31,527 nt of DNA from positions 1-31,527 of the forward strand of contig CAZDZG010000009.1 in NCBI GenBank assembly GCA_964509845.1, written 5' to 3'. This document shows positions 21,435-29,262 of the stretch, one piece after another; within the stretch, counting starts at the first letter, position 1, and each line of letters opens with the position of its first letter. The stretch is from WYZ-LMO6 sp964509845. GTDB taxonomy: Archaea; Hadarchaeota; Hadarchaeia; Hadarchaeales; WYZ-LMO6. The notes beneath the pieces are model-generated. The model was given only the letters and a program-made list of their open reading frames with translations, did not search any database and was not told where the DNA came from. The position numbers and the translations under genes were made by a program.

Positions 21435-22076
21435 ATGTCGGTGAGGGAGGCCCTGGAGGCCCTCCTGGACTTCAAGGGGAAGAAGATCAGGGAATTCTGC
21501 CTCAAAAGGCTGGAAGGGGGAAAGGGGGCCTATGAGATCCTGGAGGAGCTCAACCTGGGACTGGAGGAGATAGGGAAGGGATACGAGAACAAGGAGTTCA
21601 AGAGGTACTTTGAGTCCGATCTGATCGTCGCCGGGGCCAACATGAAGAGGGCGGTGGAGCTCCTGAGGCCCCACCTGGCGGGAAGGGGTGAGGAAAGGAA
21701 GAGGGGAAAGATCGTGCTGGGGACGGTCAAGGGTGATGTGCACGACATAGGAAAGACCGTGCTATCCATCCTGCTCCAGTCCAACGGTTTTGAGGTGGTG
21801 GACCTGGGGGTGAACGTGGACGCCGAGACCTTCGTGAGGGGGGTTAAAGAACATCGGCCCCAGCTGCTGGGGATGTCCGCCCTTCTCACCTCCACCGCCC
21901 CCTACATGGAGGAGGTGATAGGGGCGCTGAAGGAGGCGGGGCTCAGGGACAGGGTAAAGGTGATCGTGGGTGGGAGGGCGGTGACGGAAGAGTTCGCCAG
22001 AAGGATAGGGGCTGATGCCTACGGCAGGGATGCCGTGGAGGGGGTGAGGAGGTGTCTGGAGCTGCTGGAGGGATGA
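21435..22076 (+). CDS. Corrinoid (B12-binding) methyl-carrier protein, MtaC/MtbC family
   Basis: Carries a methyl group on cobalt between two methyltransferases. The 213-aa protein has the normal two parts: an N-terminal helical cap domain (residues about 1-88) and a C-terminal Rossmann-like B12 domain with GTVKGDVHDIGKTV, where His103 is the lower cobalt ligand. SALLTSTAPYMEEVIGALKE and VIVGGRAVTEEFARRIGADAYG complete the fold. The family serves methanol, methylamines, methoxy-aromatics or glycine betaine, and the donor cannot be told from this gene. No methyltransferase gene adjoins. The DUF166 gene overlaps its stop by 4 nt, and a RACo-type activator gene faces them. Confidence 0.93.
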   Translation: MSVREALEALLDFKGKKIREFCLKRLEGGKGAYEILEELNLGLEEIGKGYENKEFKRYFESDLIVAGANMKRAVELLRPHLAGRGEERKRGKIVLGTVKGDVHDIGKTVLSILLQSNGFEVVDLGVNVDAETFVRGVKEHRPQLLGMSALLTSTAPYMEEVIGALKEAGLRDRVKVIVGGRAVTEEFARRIGADAYGRDAVEGVRRCLELLEG

Positions 22077-22942
22077 GGGTCTTCATGCTCTACCGGGGAC
22101 CCTTCGGGGAGCAGATGGTGAACAACCTGGTCCTCAGGGGGCTCGGTGCCTGCACGGTGGGGACCTTCGAGCTCACCCCGGAGCTCCTGGAGGAGGAGCA
22201 CCCGGGAGAGGAGCTCTGGAGCAGGCTGTGGGAGGACCCCTCCCGCTACGTCCCCCGCAGCCTCCCCCGGGTGAGGTGCGACCTGCTGCTGGTGCTGGGC
22301 ATCCACTCCAAGCTGGGGGACCTCATCCCCCCCATAGCCGAGCGGGTGGGGGCGAGGAGTGTCCTCTATCCCATAGACGACCGGCAGCACGCCCCGGAGG
22401 GAAGGAGGGCCGTGGAGGAGGAGCTGGAGAGGAGGGGAATACACGTGGAGTTTCCCGAGCCCTTCTGCTCCCTGGAGGAAAGCGAGGACCCCTTCATAGC
22501 GGAGTTCTGCAGGTACTTCGGCAGGCCCCGCTTCAGGGTGGTAAAGGAGGGGGGGAAGATACGGGCGGTGGAGGTACTGAGGGACACCCCCTGTGGCTCC
22601 GCCCACGCGGTGGCCAGGCGGATGGTGGGCTTCCCCTGCGATGACCCCAGGGCCCTGAAGGAGAAGCTCTTCCAGGAGCACCACAACGAGGAGAACGAGA
22701 ACTACTGCCTGGCGGAGATGGATCCGCTGGCTCCCTACATGCAGGAGGCGGGGGACATCCTGGTGGATGCCTTTTTCGAGGCATGTGGCCTTCCCACCCT
22801 CAGGGACCTCATCCTCCGGGAGAGGGAAAGGGGAAAGGCGGAATTCGAGTACCTGAGGAGGAAGCTGGTGGAAGAGGAGAGGAGATGTGAAACGGAAAGA
22901 AGCATAAGAAGGGTCCTGAAAGAGCTGGGCCTGGAGGGCTAG
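22073..22942 (+). CDS. DUF166-family protein
   Basis: A 289-aa protein matching what I know of DUF166, a family almost confined to archaea and sometimes labelled as thymidylate synthase-like without proof. Features are the N-terminus MRVFMLYRGPFGEQMVNN, VLGIHSKLGDLIPPIAERVG, PEPFCSLEESEDPFIAEFCRYFG, and VLRDTPCGSAHAVARRMVG, where conserved Cys and Arg/Asp residues sit. The C-terminal part adds an HHNEENENYCLAEMDPLAPY segment and a charged helix. ATG 22073 overlaps the corrinoid stop (ATGA), so coupled translation with the corrinoid protein is likely. This ties the family to corrinoid methyl chemistry here. Its TAG shares CTAG with the convergent RACo gene. Confidence 0.75.
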   Translation: MRVFMLYRGPFGEQMVNNLVLRGLGACTVGTFELTPELLEEEHPGEELWSRLWEDPSRYVPRSLPRVRCDLLLVLGIHSKLGDLIPPIAERVGARSVLYPIDDRQHAPEGRRAVEEELERRGIHVEFPEPFCSLEESEDPFIAEFCRYFGRPRFRVVKEGGKIRAVEVLRDTPCGSAHAVARRMVGFPCDDPRALKEKLFQEHHNEENENYCLAEMDPLAPYMQEAGDILVDAFFEACGLPTLRDLILRERERGKAEFEYLRRKLVEEERRCETERSIRRVLKELGLEG

Positions 22943-24531
22943 GAGGGACTGAAGGAGAGCTCCCCCACCAGCCTGTACAGGAGGTCGCTCTCGCTCTCCA
23001 GGTTCAGGTACTCTATCCTTTCGGCCAGCCTCTCACCCTCCTCCCTCCTCCTCACCGAGACCAGGGCCTGCCTGGCCCCTTCTAGGGCCGCGTTCCCCAC
23101 CTTCTCCACCCTGCCAAGGGGTATCCCGGGGAGGAGGCCTATGCGGTGGGCGTTCTCCACCCGGATGTAGGTGCCGAAGGCCCCCGCCAGGTAAACCTTC
23201 TCCACCTCCTCCACCCCTATCCCATATCTCTCCAGCAGGACCTTGATCCCCGTGCTTATGGCGGCCTTGGCCAGCTTCAGCTTATCCACATCCTCCCCAT
23301 CTATCTTGATCTCCCTTTCCCCCCTGGCTATCACCAGCTCCGTCCTTCCCCCCGTGAACTTGCCGCTCTCATCCAGGATCCCCCTTTCCAGCATCTCGGC
23401 CAGCGCGTCTATCAGGGCCGAGCCGCAAAGGCCCACGGGGGGGAGGTCGTCTATGGTCTCATAGCTCACCCTGCCGCTTCCGTCTATCTCCACCCTGCTT
23501 ATGGCCCCGGACACCGCTCCCACCCCGCACTTTATCCCGCTTCCCTCGAAGGCGGGACCGGAGGCGCAGGAAGTGGCCACCATCCTCTCCCTGTTCCCCA
23601 GCACGATCTCCGTGTTCGTCCCTATGTCCACCAGCATGCCTATCCTCTCGCTGCGGTGGAGATCCGTGGCCAGCACCCCCGCCACCGTGTCCGCCCCCAC
23701 GAACCCACCTATGAGGGGAAGGGCGTAGACGTTGCCCTGCGGGTTCATCCTGAGCCCCAGCTCTGCCGGCCTCCTGTTCTCGGCCTTCAGGCTCACCGGC
23801 TGGAAGGGGAAGACCCCGAGCGGGGCTACGGGGTGGCCCAGGAAGAGGTCCCTCATGGTGGAATTGCCCACCACCACCATCTCGTACAGGTGCTCGGTCT
23901 TAATCCCCAGCTTCCCCACCATTTCGTTGACCGCCCCCCTGACCGCCTCCTCCAGCTCCCTCTGTCCCCTTCTCCTGGCGTGGGTGATCCTGCTTATCAC
24001 GTCCCCTCCGTAGACCTCCTGGGGGTTCTTCATGGAGCTCACCCCCAGGATCCTCCCGGTCTCCAGATCCACCCCGTACATCACCAAGGTGGTGGTTCCC
24101 ACGTCCAGGGCCACCCCCACCATTTCTCCCTCGTAGTCACCCATTTCCCTCCCCTCCCCCCTCCACTCCCACACCACCTTCCCTTCCCTCCTCCTCACCG
24201 CCGGTTCCAGCCTCACGGGCAGGACCCTCCCCCTCTCCAGAATCCGGTACTTCCTCTCCGGCACCTCCGCCACCACCCACCCGTCCTCCCTCTCCACCCT
24301 GGCCTGGCAGGCCAGCCTCTCCCCGGGCCCCGCGAACCTTAGCTCCGCCTCTGTGAGCTCGCTCAGTCCCTCCCCCTCCACCTTGAGGAGGCACTGGCCG
24401 CAAACCCCCATCCCCCCGCAGAGGGAGGGAAGGTCTATTCCCAGCTCCTGGCAGTAGGAGAGGAGGGTCCTTCCCCTCTCCAGCCTGGCCCTCCTCCCGT
24501 AGTTCCTGAAGAAGATCTCTCCCCGCTCCAT
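22939..24531 (-). CDS. RACo-like reductive activator of corrinoid proteins
   Basis: Uses ATP and a low-potential electron to return inactive Co(II) corrinoid protein to Co(I). The 530-aa protein has an N-terminal [2Fe-2S] ferredoxin domain (Cys38, Cys44, Cys47, Cys75 in LCGGMGVCGQC...LACQ), a linker domain, and the large ASKHA-type ATPase domain (DUF4445) with GVALDVGTTTLVMYGVDL near residue 138, MLVDIGTNTEIVLG and VYLAGAFGTYI. This arrangement is that of acetogen RACo, unlike methanogen RamA, whose clusters are C-terminal. Possible targets are the corrinoid protein at 21435 or CdhDE, both adjacent. ATG 24531; it is followed by convergent DUF166. Confidence 0.92.
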   Translation of the reverse strand: MERGEIFFRNYGRRARLERGRTLLSYCQELGIDLPSLCGGMGVCGQCLLKVEGEGLSELTEAELRFAGPGERLACQARVEREDGWVVAEVPERKYRILERGRVLPVRLEPAVRRREGKVVWEWRGEGREMGDYEGEMVGVALDVGTTTLVMYGVDLETGRILGVSSMKNPQEVYGGDVISRITHARRRGQRELEEAVRGAVNEMVGKLGIKTEHLYEMVVVGNSTMRDLFLGHPVAPLGVFPFQPVSLKAENRRPAELGLRMNPQGNVYALPLIGGFVGADTVAGVLATDLHRSERIGMLVDIGTNTEIVLGNRERMVATSCASGPAFEGSGIKCGVGAVSGAISRVEIDGSGRVSYETIDDLPPVGLCGSALIDALAEMLERGILDESGKFTGGRTELVIARGEREIKIDGEDVDKLKLAKAAISTGIKVLLERYGIGVEEVEKVYLAGAFGTYIRVENAHRIGLLPGIPLGRVEKVGNAALEGARQALVSVRRREEGERLAERIEYLNLESESDLLYRLVGELSFSPS

Positions 24532-24565
24532 CCGACTCGCCTCGGCCTCTTTTACCTAAGATCGT

Positions 24566-24573
24566 CTAAAAAA
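24566..24573 (-). terminator. T6 run after cdhE, possibly also the RACo TATA element
   Basis: On the minus strand the cdhE TGA is followed at once by TTTTTTAG. A U-run without a hairpin is a typical archaeal terminator. The same bases are 35-42 nt ahead of the RACo ATG, so they may double as its TATA box. The two roles cannot be separated from sequence. Confidence 0.4.
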
Positions 24574-25968
24574 TCACTTCCAGTTATCGGCGAGGAACTT
24601 GGGGATACCCGAGGAGTCCCTGGGCCCCACCATAACCTCCCACTCGAAGCCAAGGAGCTCCTCCAGCTCACCCTTGTACCTGGCGGCCATGCCCGGAAGG
24701 ATGATCTTGCGGTGCTTCACCTTATCCTTCACGCCCGAGGCCTTGATGGCATCCGCTATGGTCTGAGCCGTCATCTTCCTACCGGCAATGGAGGACTCCA
24801 CGCTCAGCCCCCCCGTGTCCACCACGATCAGGTAGGAGGGGACCTTGGAGTTCTCTATGTCGCTGGTCACCACGAAGTAAGTTAGGGCGAAGTTGGAGGT
24901 GACCATCACGGGAGAGTTCTCGTTCACCTCCCCTATGGCCCTCAGCCCCGGCTCCACGCTCACCGGCTTCCTGGGATCCGTGTAGATGTTCTCCCTGAGG
25001 ATGAGGAGGGGAAGCCAGCTCCAAACCTCCTCCGACCTGAGAATGATCAGGTCGGCGTACCTCACCATCAGGAGGGTGGCCAGGGCCGTCTCCTCCCAGG
25101 CCAGCTCCTCAGGCTTCTTCCCCCCATCATCCCAGACCCTGGCGGTGGAGGCTATCAGCGGGAAGCCCACCTCCTCATCCCCTCCCCTTATGGCGGTATT
25201 CCTTAGGACCGTGAAGCAGTTTATGGTCTCCCTCAGTTCCTTTCCGAAGCCGGTTCCCGGATCCAGCAGGAGGTCTCGGACCCCGTACGCCAGCATGGTT
25301 TTGGCCAGGGACTTCAGCCCCTTCAGGTCATAAGGGGAGTAAAGGGCGAGGGGGCAATCGTACTTGAGGGCCAGCTCGGCCATTTCCTTCCAGTTCTCCT
25401 TGGTGGCCGCGTAGAGGAGGGGCCTCCTTTCCTTGACCAGCGCCACCGCCTTCTCCATCACCCCAGGATCGGTGCACCAGAGGACCAGAGGAAGTTTGCT
25501 CAGGGCCGCCTTCCTGACCACGGCCTCGAACCTGGAGGGATCCCCCGAAACGTACCTGGGGGCAAGCATGTCCAGCCTCAGGGTCTTCCCTATGTAGGAG
25601 TACCCGTACTCCTCCGCCCTCTTGATCCTCTTCAGGAGATCCATCTCCGGGAGGGTGTCGTCCAGGGTGAGGGCCAGCGGGACGGGATTGAAGTAGCGGT
25701 ACTCGTGTCTCCTCACCACCAGCTGTCCCCCCACCTTCACTTCCCCGATCTTCACCTCCTTCACGGGGGGCTTCAGCATCTCCCGCAGCTTCCTCAGGTT
25801 GTCCTCCAGTCCCTTCTCCCAGAGAGGGGGGCACTCCTCCAGGGAGATGGTGTGCTCCGCCAGCCTGGCCGCGAAGGCCATGCACACCCCGGGCTCGCAC
25901 TTCCCGCAGTTGGTCTTGGGAAGAAGGGCGTAGATGTCCAAGGGTCCTATCTTCTTCTTGGCTGCCAT
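24574..25968 (-). CDS. cdhE: CODH/ACS corrinoid iron-sulfur protein large subunit (CdhE, gamma)
   Basis: Binds B12 and one [4Fe-4S] cluster and moves the methyl group from the tetrahydropterin donor to acetyl-CoA synthase. The 464-aa protein has the N-terminal cluster motif NCGKCEPGVCMAFA with Cys21, Cys24, Cys29 and Cys46 (LEECPPL), a TIM-barrel middle (SYIGKTLRLDMLAPRYVSGD, LLLDPGTGFGKELRETINCF) and a C-terminal corrinoid-binding domain (TSNFALTYFVVTSDIENSKV, VDTGGLSVESSIAGRK). ATG 25968 overlaps the cdhD stop (ATGA); a GTG one codon earlier is possible. Last gene of the cdh operon. Confidence 0.96.
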   Translation of the reverse strand: MAAKKKIGPLDIYALLPKTNCGKCEPGVCMAFAARLAEHTISLEECPPLWEKGLEDNLRKLREMLKPPVKEVKIGEVKVGGQLVVRRHEYRYFNPVPLALTLDDTLPEMDLLKRIKRAEEYGYSYIGKTLRLDMLAPRYVSGDPSRFEAVVRKAALSKLPLVLWCTDPGVMEKAVALVKERRPLLYAATKENWKEMAELALKYDCPLALYSPYDLKGLKSLAKTMLAYGVRDLLLDPGTGFGKELRETINCFTVLRNTAIRGGDEEVGFPLIASTARVWDDGGKKPEELAWEETALATLLMVRYADLIILRSEEVWSWLPLLILRENIYTDPRKPVSVEPGLRAIGEVNENSPVMVTSNFALTYFVVTSDIENSKVPSYLIVVDTGGLSVESSIAGRKMTAQTIADAIKASGVKDKVKHRKIILPGMAARYKGELEELLGFEWEVMVGPRDSSGIPKFLADNWK

Positions 25969-27125
25969 CACTTCACCCCTATCCAGGGGAAGAAGGTGGG
26001 CTCACCTTCCTCACCCATCAGCCACCTGATCACGTCCTTCATGGTCCTGATGGCGGCGGGGTGCAGGGTGATGTAGAGGTCATTCCCCGCCATGAGCATG
26101 GTGAGGGCCATGGCGGTCTCCCACATGGGTCCCCGGTATTCCCTGGCCCCCATCTCCGGGTTATGGAGCCAGGCCTCCCTGGCCCCCCAGGCGTTGGCGG
26201 TGGCCGAGCCCATGGGACACTGCAGCTCCACATCCCCCATCAGGCCTGCCAGCCTTATCCTCTCCATGATGGAGAAGGCATACTCTATGCCGTACCCGAG
26301 GGGGGCGGAGGTGGGATCGATCACGATCTGCTCCTTGGGGATGTACTCGTAGAGCCGGCGGTTCAGCTCCTTGGCCTGGGCCAGGTCTATGGAGGTCCAG
26401 GCCAGCACCACGTGCCCGTACTGCTTGGCCGCCTTGGCCACGGGTTCCCACATGTCAAGGTTCACGGAGCTGAGCAGCACCCTCTCCCCCTCGCACACCT
26501 CGGCTATCTTGGGGAGGAGCTTGGCATCCTTCTCCGGGTTTCCGGATCCACCCACGATCAGGGGCACCTCCACCGCCTGCAGAAGGTTCTCCACCAGCTT
26601 GCAGGACTCCTCGATGGGGGTATCCTTGGAGTAGGGATCGCTGCTGACCAGCTCTATGTCTATCAGGTCAGCCCCGAACTTCTCCACCGCCAGCTTCGCC
26701 CACTTGATCGGATCCTCTATGGCGTCGCCCAGCACGGTCCTCACGGGTCCGGGGAGGCGGAGGGGCATGTCAAAGACATCACAGGCTATGGCAGGAGGAT
26801 TGGGAAACTTGCCCTCCAGGAAGTGCCAGGGGGGGGCGGTTTCTCCCCCTATCTTCACCACCCTCCTCCTGGTCCCTCCGTCCGCCCTGGTGGCACCGAT
26901 CGTGACCTCGGCTATGGTACCCGGATACTCCTGCACGAAGGGGGAAAACTCGGCCTCCAGCAGGGCGGAGGGCTTGGCCGGCGCCACCTCCTTGGCAGGC
27001 GGCGCCCCGGGGGGGAGGAAGGATGCGAGGGGACGCAAGATCAGCCTGAGCTCCTCCACGTTCAGATTTACCTTCTCCAGCTCCAGCTCCCCCACTTCCC
27101 GCAGGAGGTTCATTATCTCGTCCAT
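25968..27125 (-). CDS. cdhD: CODH/ACS corrinoid iron-sulfur protein small subunit (CdhD, delta)
   Basis: Partner of CdhE in the methyl-carrying corrinoid protein; a TIM-barrel subunit without its own cluster. The 385-aa protein shows FEMP-like core segments of the family: FPNPPAIACDVFDMPLRLPGPVRTVLGD, VPLIVGGSGNPEKDAKLLPK, VIDPTSAPLGYGIEYAFSIMERIR and the C-terminal REYRGPMWETAMALTMLMAG. The first 60 residues include a Pro/Ala-rich linker (PPGAPPAKEVAPAKP). I prefer ATG 27125 because GGTGA stands 6 nt before it; GTG 27134 overlaps the cdhC stop and would add three residues. Confidence 0.95.
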   Translation of the reverse strand: MDEIMNLLREVGELELEKVNLNVEELRLILRPLASFLPPGAPPAKEVAPAKPSALLEAEFSPFVQEYPGTIAEVTIGATRADGGTRRRVVKIGGETAPPWHFLEGKFPNPPAIACDVFDMPLRLPGPVRTVLGDAIEDPIKWAKLAVEKFGADLIDIELVSSDPYSKDTPIEESCKLVENLLQAVEVPLIVGGSGNPEKDAKLLPKIAEVCEGERVLLSSVNLDMWEPVAKAAKQYGHVVLAWTSIDLAQAKELNRRLYEYIPKEQIVIDPTSAPLGYGIEYAFSIMERIRLAGLMGDVELQCPMGSATANAWGAREAWLHNPEMGAREYRGPMWETAMALTMLMAGNDLYITLHPAAIRTMKDVIRWLMGEEGEPTFFPWIGVK

Positions 27126-27130
27126 GGCCC

Positions 27131-28737
27131 TCACCCTTTCTTCCTTTCCACCTTCCTTATGATCATCTTCTCCGCGAAGATCTTGGCGTTCTTCAGCACN
27201 NNNNNNNNNNNNNNNNNNNNNNNNNNNNNNNNNNNNNNNNNNNNNNNNNNNNNNNNNNNNNNNNNNNNNNNNNNNNNNNNNNNNNNNNNNNNNNNNNNNT
27301 TTCCACCTTCCTTATGATCATCTTCTCCGCGAAGATCTTGGCGTTCTTCAGCACTATCTCGAACTCCATCCCCCCTGCTCCTGGCACTCCCACGGTCAGG
27401 GTGGGGGCCACCATGGGCACCTCCCCCGCCGGAACCTCCTCGGCCTCCGCAGGTGGGGCGGCGGCCTCCTCGGCCTCCACCCCTTTAAGCCCCTTCACCC
27501 CCAGCTTCTTCAGCTCCTCGCTGGGCTCCACGATGGGGTGATTGCGGGCCTTGAGGAAGGCCTTGAGCTCCTCGATGTTCCTGGCATCCTCCTCCGTCGC
27601 TATCTTGTCCACCACGTCCTTCGGGATGAAATCCTTCACCCTCTCCTTGGCCTCCTTCGGTATCCAAACCACCCTGTGCCACCCCCCGTCCGCCTGCAGG
27701 AACTTGGGGGACCTCATGTACTCGAAGGAAATGCCATGGAACCCATCCACCTGCCTTCCCCCCGCCGTGGAATCCGCCATGGTGGAGAAGGGAACCCCGT
27801 TGACCGCCGGACCCTTGAAGTCCCGGTGGACGATGCCCAGCCCGTCCACCTCCGGGATGTAGAAGGCTATGGCCTCGAAGCATCCGCAGGAGGTGTGGGG
27901 ATATCCGAAAGCCGTGTAGAGCTGCACCCTGGTGATCGCTCCCAGGGACTTGGCCTTCACCGACTCGTTGGCCCCCTCCCACTCCCCCTTGAAGGGATCT
28001 ATGACCTTCCCTATCTTCACCTCGTAGATGGATCCCTTGGGATCTATCCTGGCCGCCGCCCTCCCGTCGAACCAGCTTATGGCCCCGCAGTTGGCGTACC
28101 TCTGCGGGGTGATCACGCACACGTGGGTGGGAGCGAAGGACTGACAGAGGGTGCAGCCGTAAAACACGTCCACCTCCTCATCCTTCAGGCCCCTGGCCCT
28201 GGCATCCCTGGCCTCGTAGACCTTGAGGGCCTCCGGGTAGAGCCTCTCCACCTGGGCGGGATCCGTGTAGAAGGTGACCTGGACCTTCTCGATGATGGGA
28301 CACTCGCTGTGGTAAAGCCTGATGATGACGGCCCCGAGGTGCTTCAGGCTCAGCCCCTTCTGCACCGATTTCTTGCTCACCCTGCACCAGATGGTGTTCC
28401 TCTGGTTAAGGTGCATGAAACCCTCCACCCAGTTGGTGAAGTAGTGCAGCCTCCTCTCGAACACCCCCTCCATCTCCTCCTCCAGATCCTTCCCGCTCAC
28501 CTCCACCAGGATGGCGAAGGGGGTCTTGGTTCCCTCCGGCATGTCCTTGAAGTCGGGACCCACCACCACAACCTTCCCGTCCTCCACCTGTTCGGCGGGC
28601 CTCACCCTCAGAAGCTCGAACTTGTACGGGACATCGGGACCTCCCAGCTCCGCATGCATGTCCCCCTTCCTTATCCTCTCCCCCTCGTACACCACCCCCA
28701 CGTCCACGGGGATGTCCGCGAACATTCCGGACTTCAT
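27131..28737 (-). CDS. cdhC: Acetyl-CoA synthase (CdhC, beta subunit), interrupted by an assembly gap
   Basis: Makes acetyl-CoA from CO, a methyl group and CoA at the Ni-Ni-[4Fe-4S] A-cluster. Expected ligands are present: YGCTLCQSFAPTHVC (Cys195, Cys198, Cys207) and HTSCGCFE (Cys284, Cys286). It lacks the N-terminal CODH-binding domain of bacterial AcsB, as archaeal subunits do. Removing the 100 N plus one copy of the duplicated 55 bp (155 bases) leaves exactly 484 codons and a natural end, ...IRKVERKKG, at TGA 27131. The Pro/Ala/Glu-rich segment near residue 440 (AAAPPAEAEEVPAGEVP) is a linker. The start overlaps the cdhB stop by 4 nt. Confidence 0.95.
27145..27354. other. Assembly gap within cdhC: 55-bp duplicate, 100 N, 55-bp duplicate
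   Basis: Positions 27145-27199 and 27300-27354 are identical and bracket exactly 100 N. Collapsing one copy and the N restores the cdhC reading frame to its stop, which shows that no sequence is missing here. Confidence 0.93.
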
Positions 28738-29261
28738 CTTTCCAGCTCCTCCGCTATCCTCTCCAGGTTCTTATACCATTCCTCCTCCGACAGGTTGGGG
28801 AAGGACCAACTACAATGAGGCTGATAAAACCTATTTAAGGATATCGTGCGCAGGTGAAGGGCGAAAGACTTCAGGCCGGACTCCATCAGCCATTCCATGT
28901 AGTAGGGGCCCAGCCCCAGTATGAGCACCAGGTCGTGGGGCTGCCCGTCACCCTGCAGGCTCCACCCGGGATCCGTTAGTCTGGAGCAGATCTCCACCGC
29001 CGCCATCCTGGCGGCAGGCTGGAAACCCCTCCTCTTAAGCTCCACCGCCGTGTGGGCGGTGGCCACCACCGGTATTTTTCCCGCCCTGGCTATCCTTATG
29101 ACGTAGTCTAGGGCTCTCCCTCCCTCCTCCCCGAGCACCCCCGTTCCCACCACGAGGAGGGGCCTCTTGGCTCTCTTGAGGAGGGCGGAAACCACCTCCG
29201 GCTTGGTGAGAAGCTGAGCCTTCACCGGTCCGGGGACCTCCGCCCTCTGCCAAGGCTCCAC
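28734..29261 (-). CDS. cdhB: CODH/ACS epsilon subunit (CdhB)
   Basis: Small subunit that binds the CODH alpha subunit in archaeal complexes and is thought to help electron transfer; bacteria lack it. The 175-aa protein has the family's RPLLVVGTGVLGEEGGRALDYVIRIA (residues about 33-58), KIPVVATAHTAVELKRRGF, and HDLVLILGLGPYYMEWLMESGLK, ending in HCSWSFPNLSEEEWYKNLERI. GTG 29261 lies 1 nt after the cdhA stop. Its presence marks this as the archaeal type of CODH/ACS. Confidence 0.94.
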   Translation of the reverse strand: MEPWQRAEVPGPVKAQLLTKPEVVSALLKRAKRPLLVVGTGVLGEEGGRALDYVIRIARAGKIPVVATAHTAVELKRRGFQPAARMAAVEICSRLTDPGWSLQGDGQPHDLVLILGLGPYYMEWLMESGLKSFALHLRTISLNRFYQPHCSWSFPNLSEEEWYKNLERIAEELER

Positions 29262-29262
29262 C

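Noticed and set aside
11980..27354. The two pairs of perfect 55-bp repeats as attachment sites or transposon target duplications.
   Set aside because: Both pairs have the same length and enclose exactly 100 N, which is an assembly signature; no integrase, transposase or inserted sequence is present.
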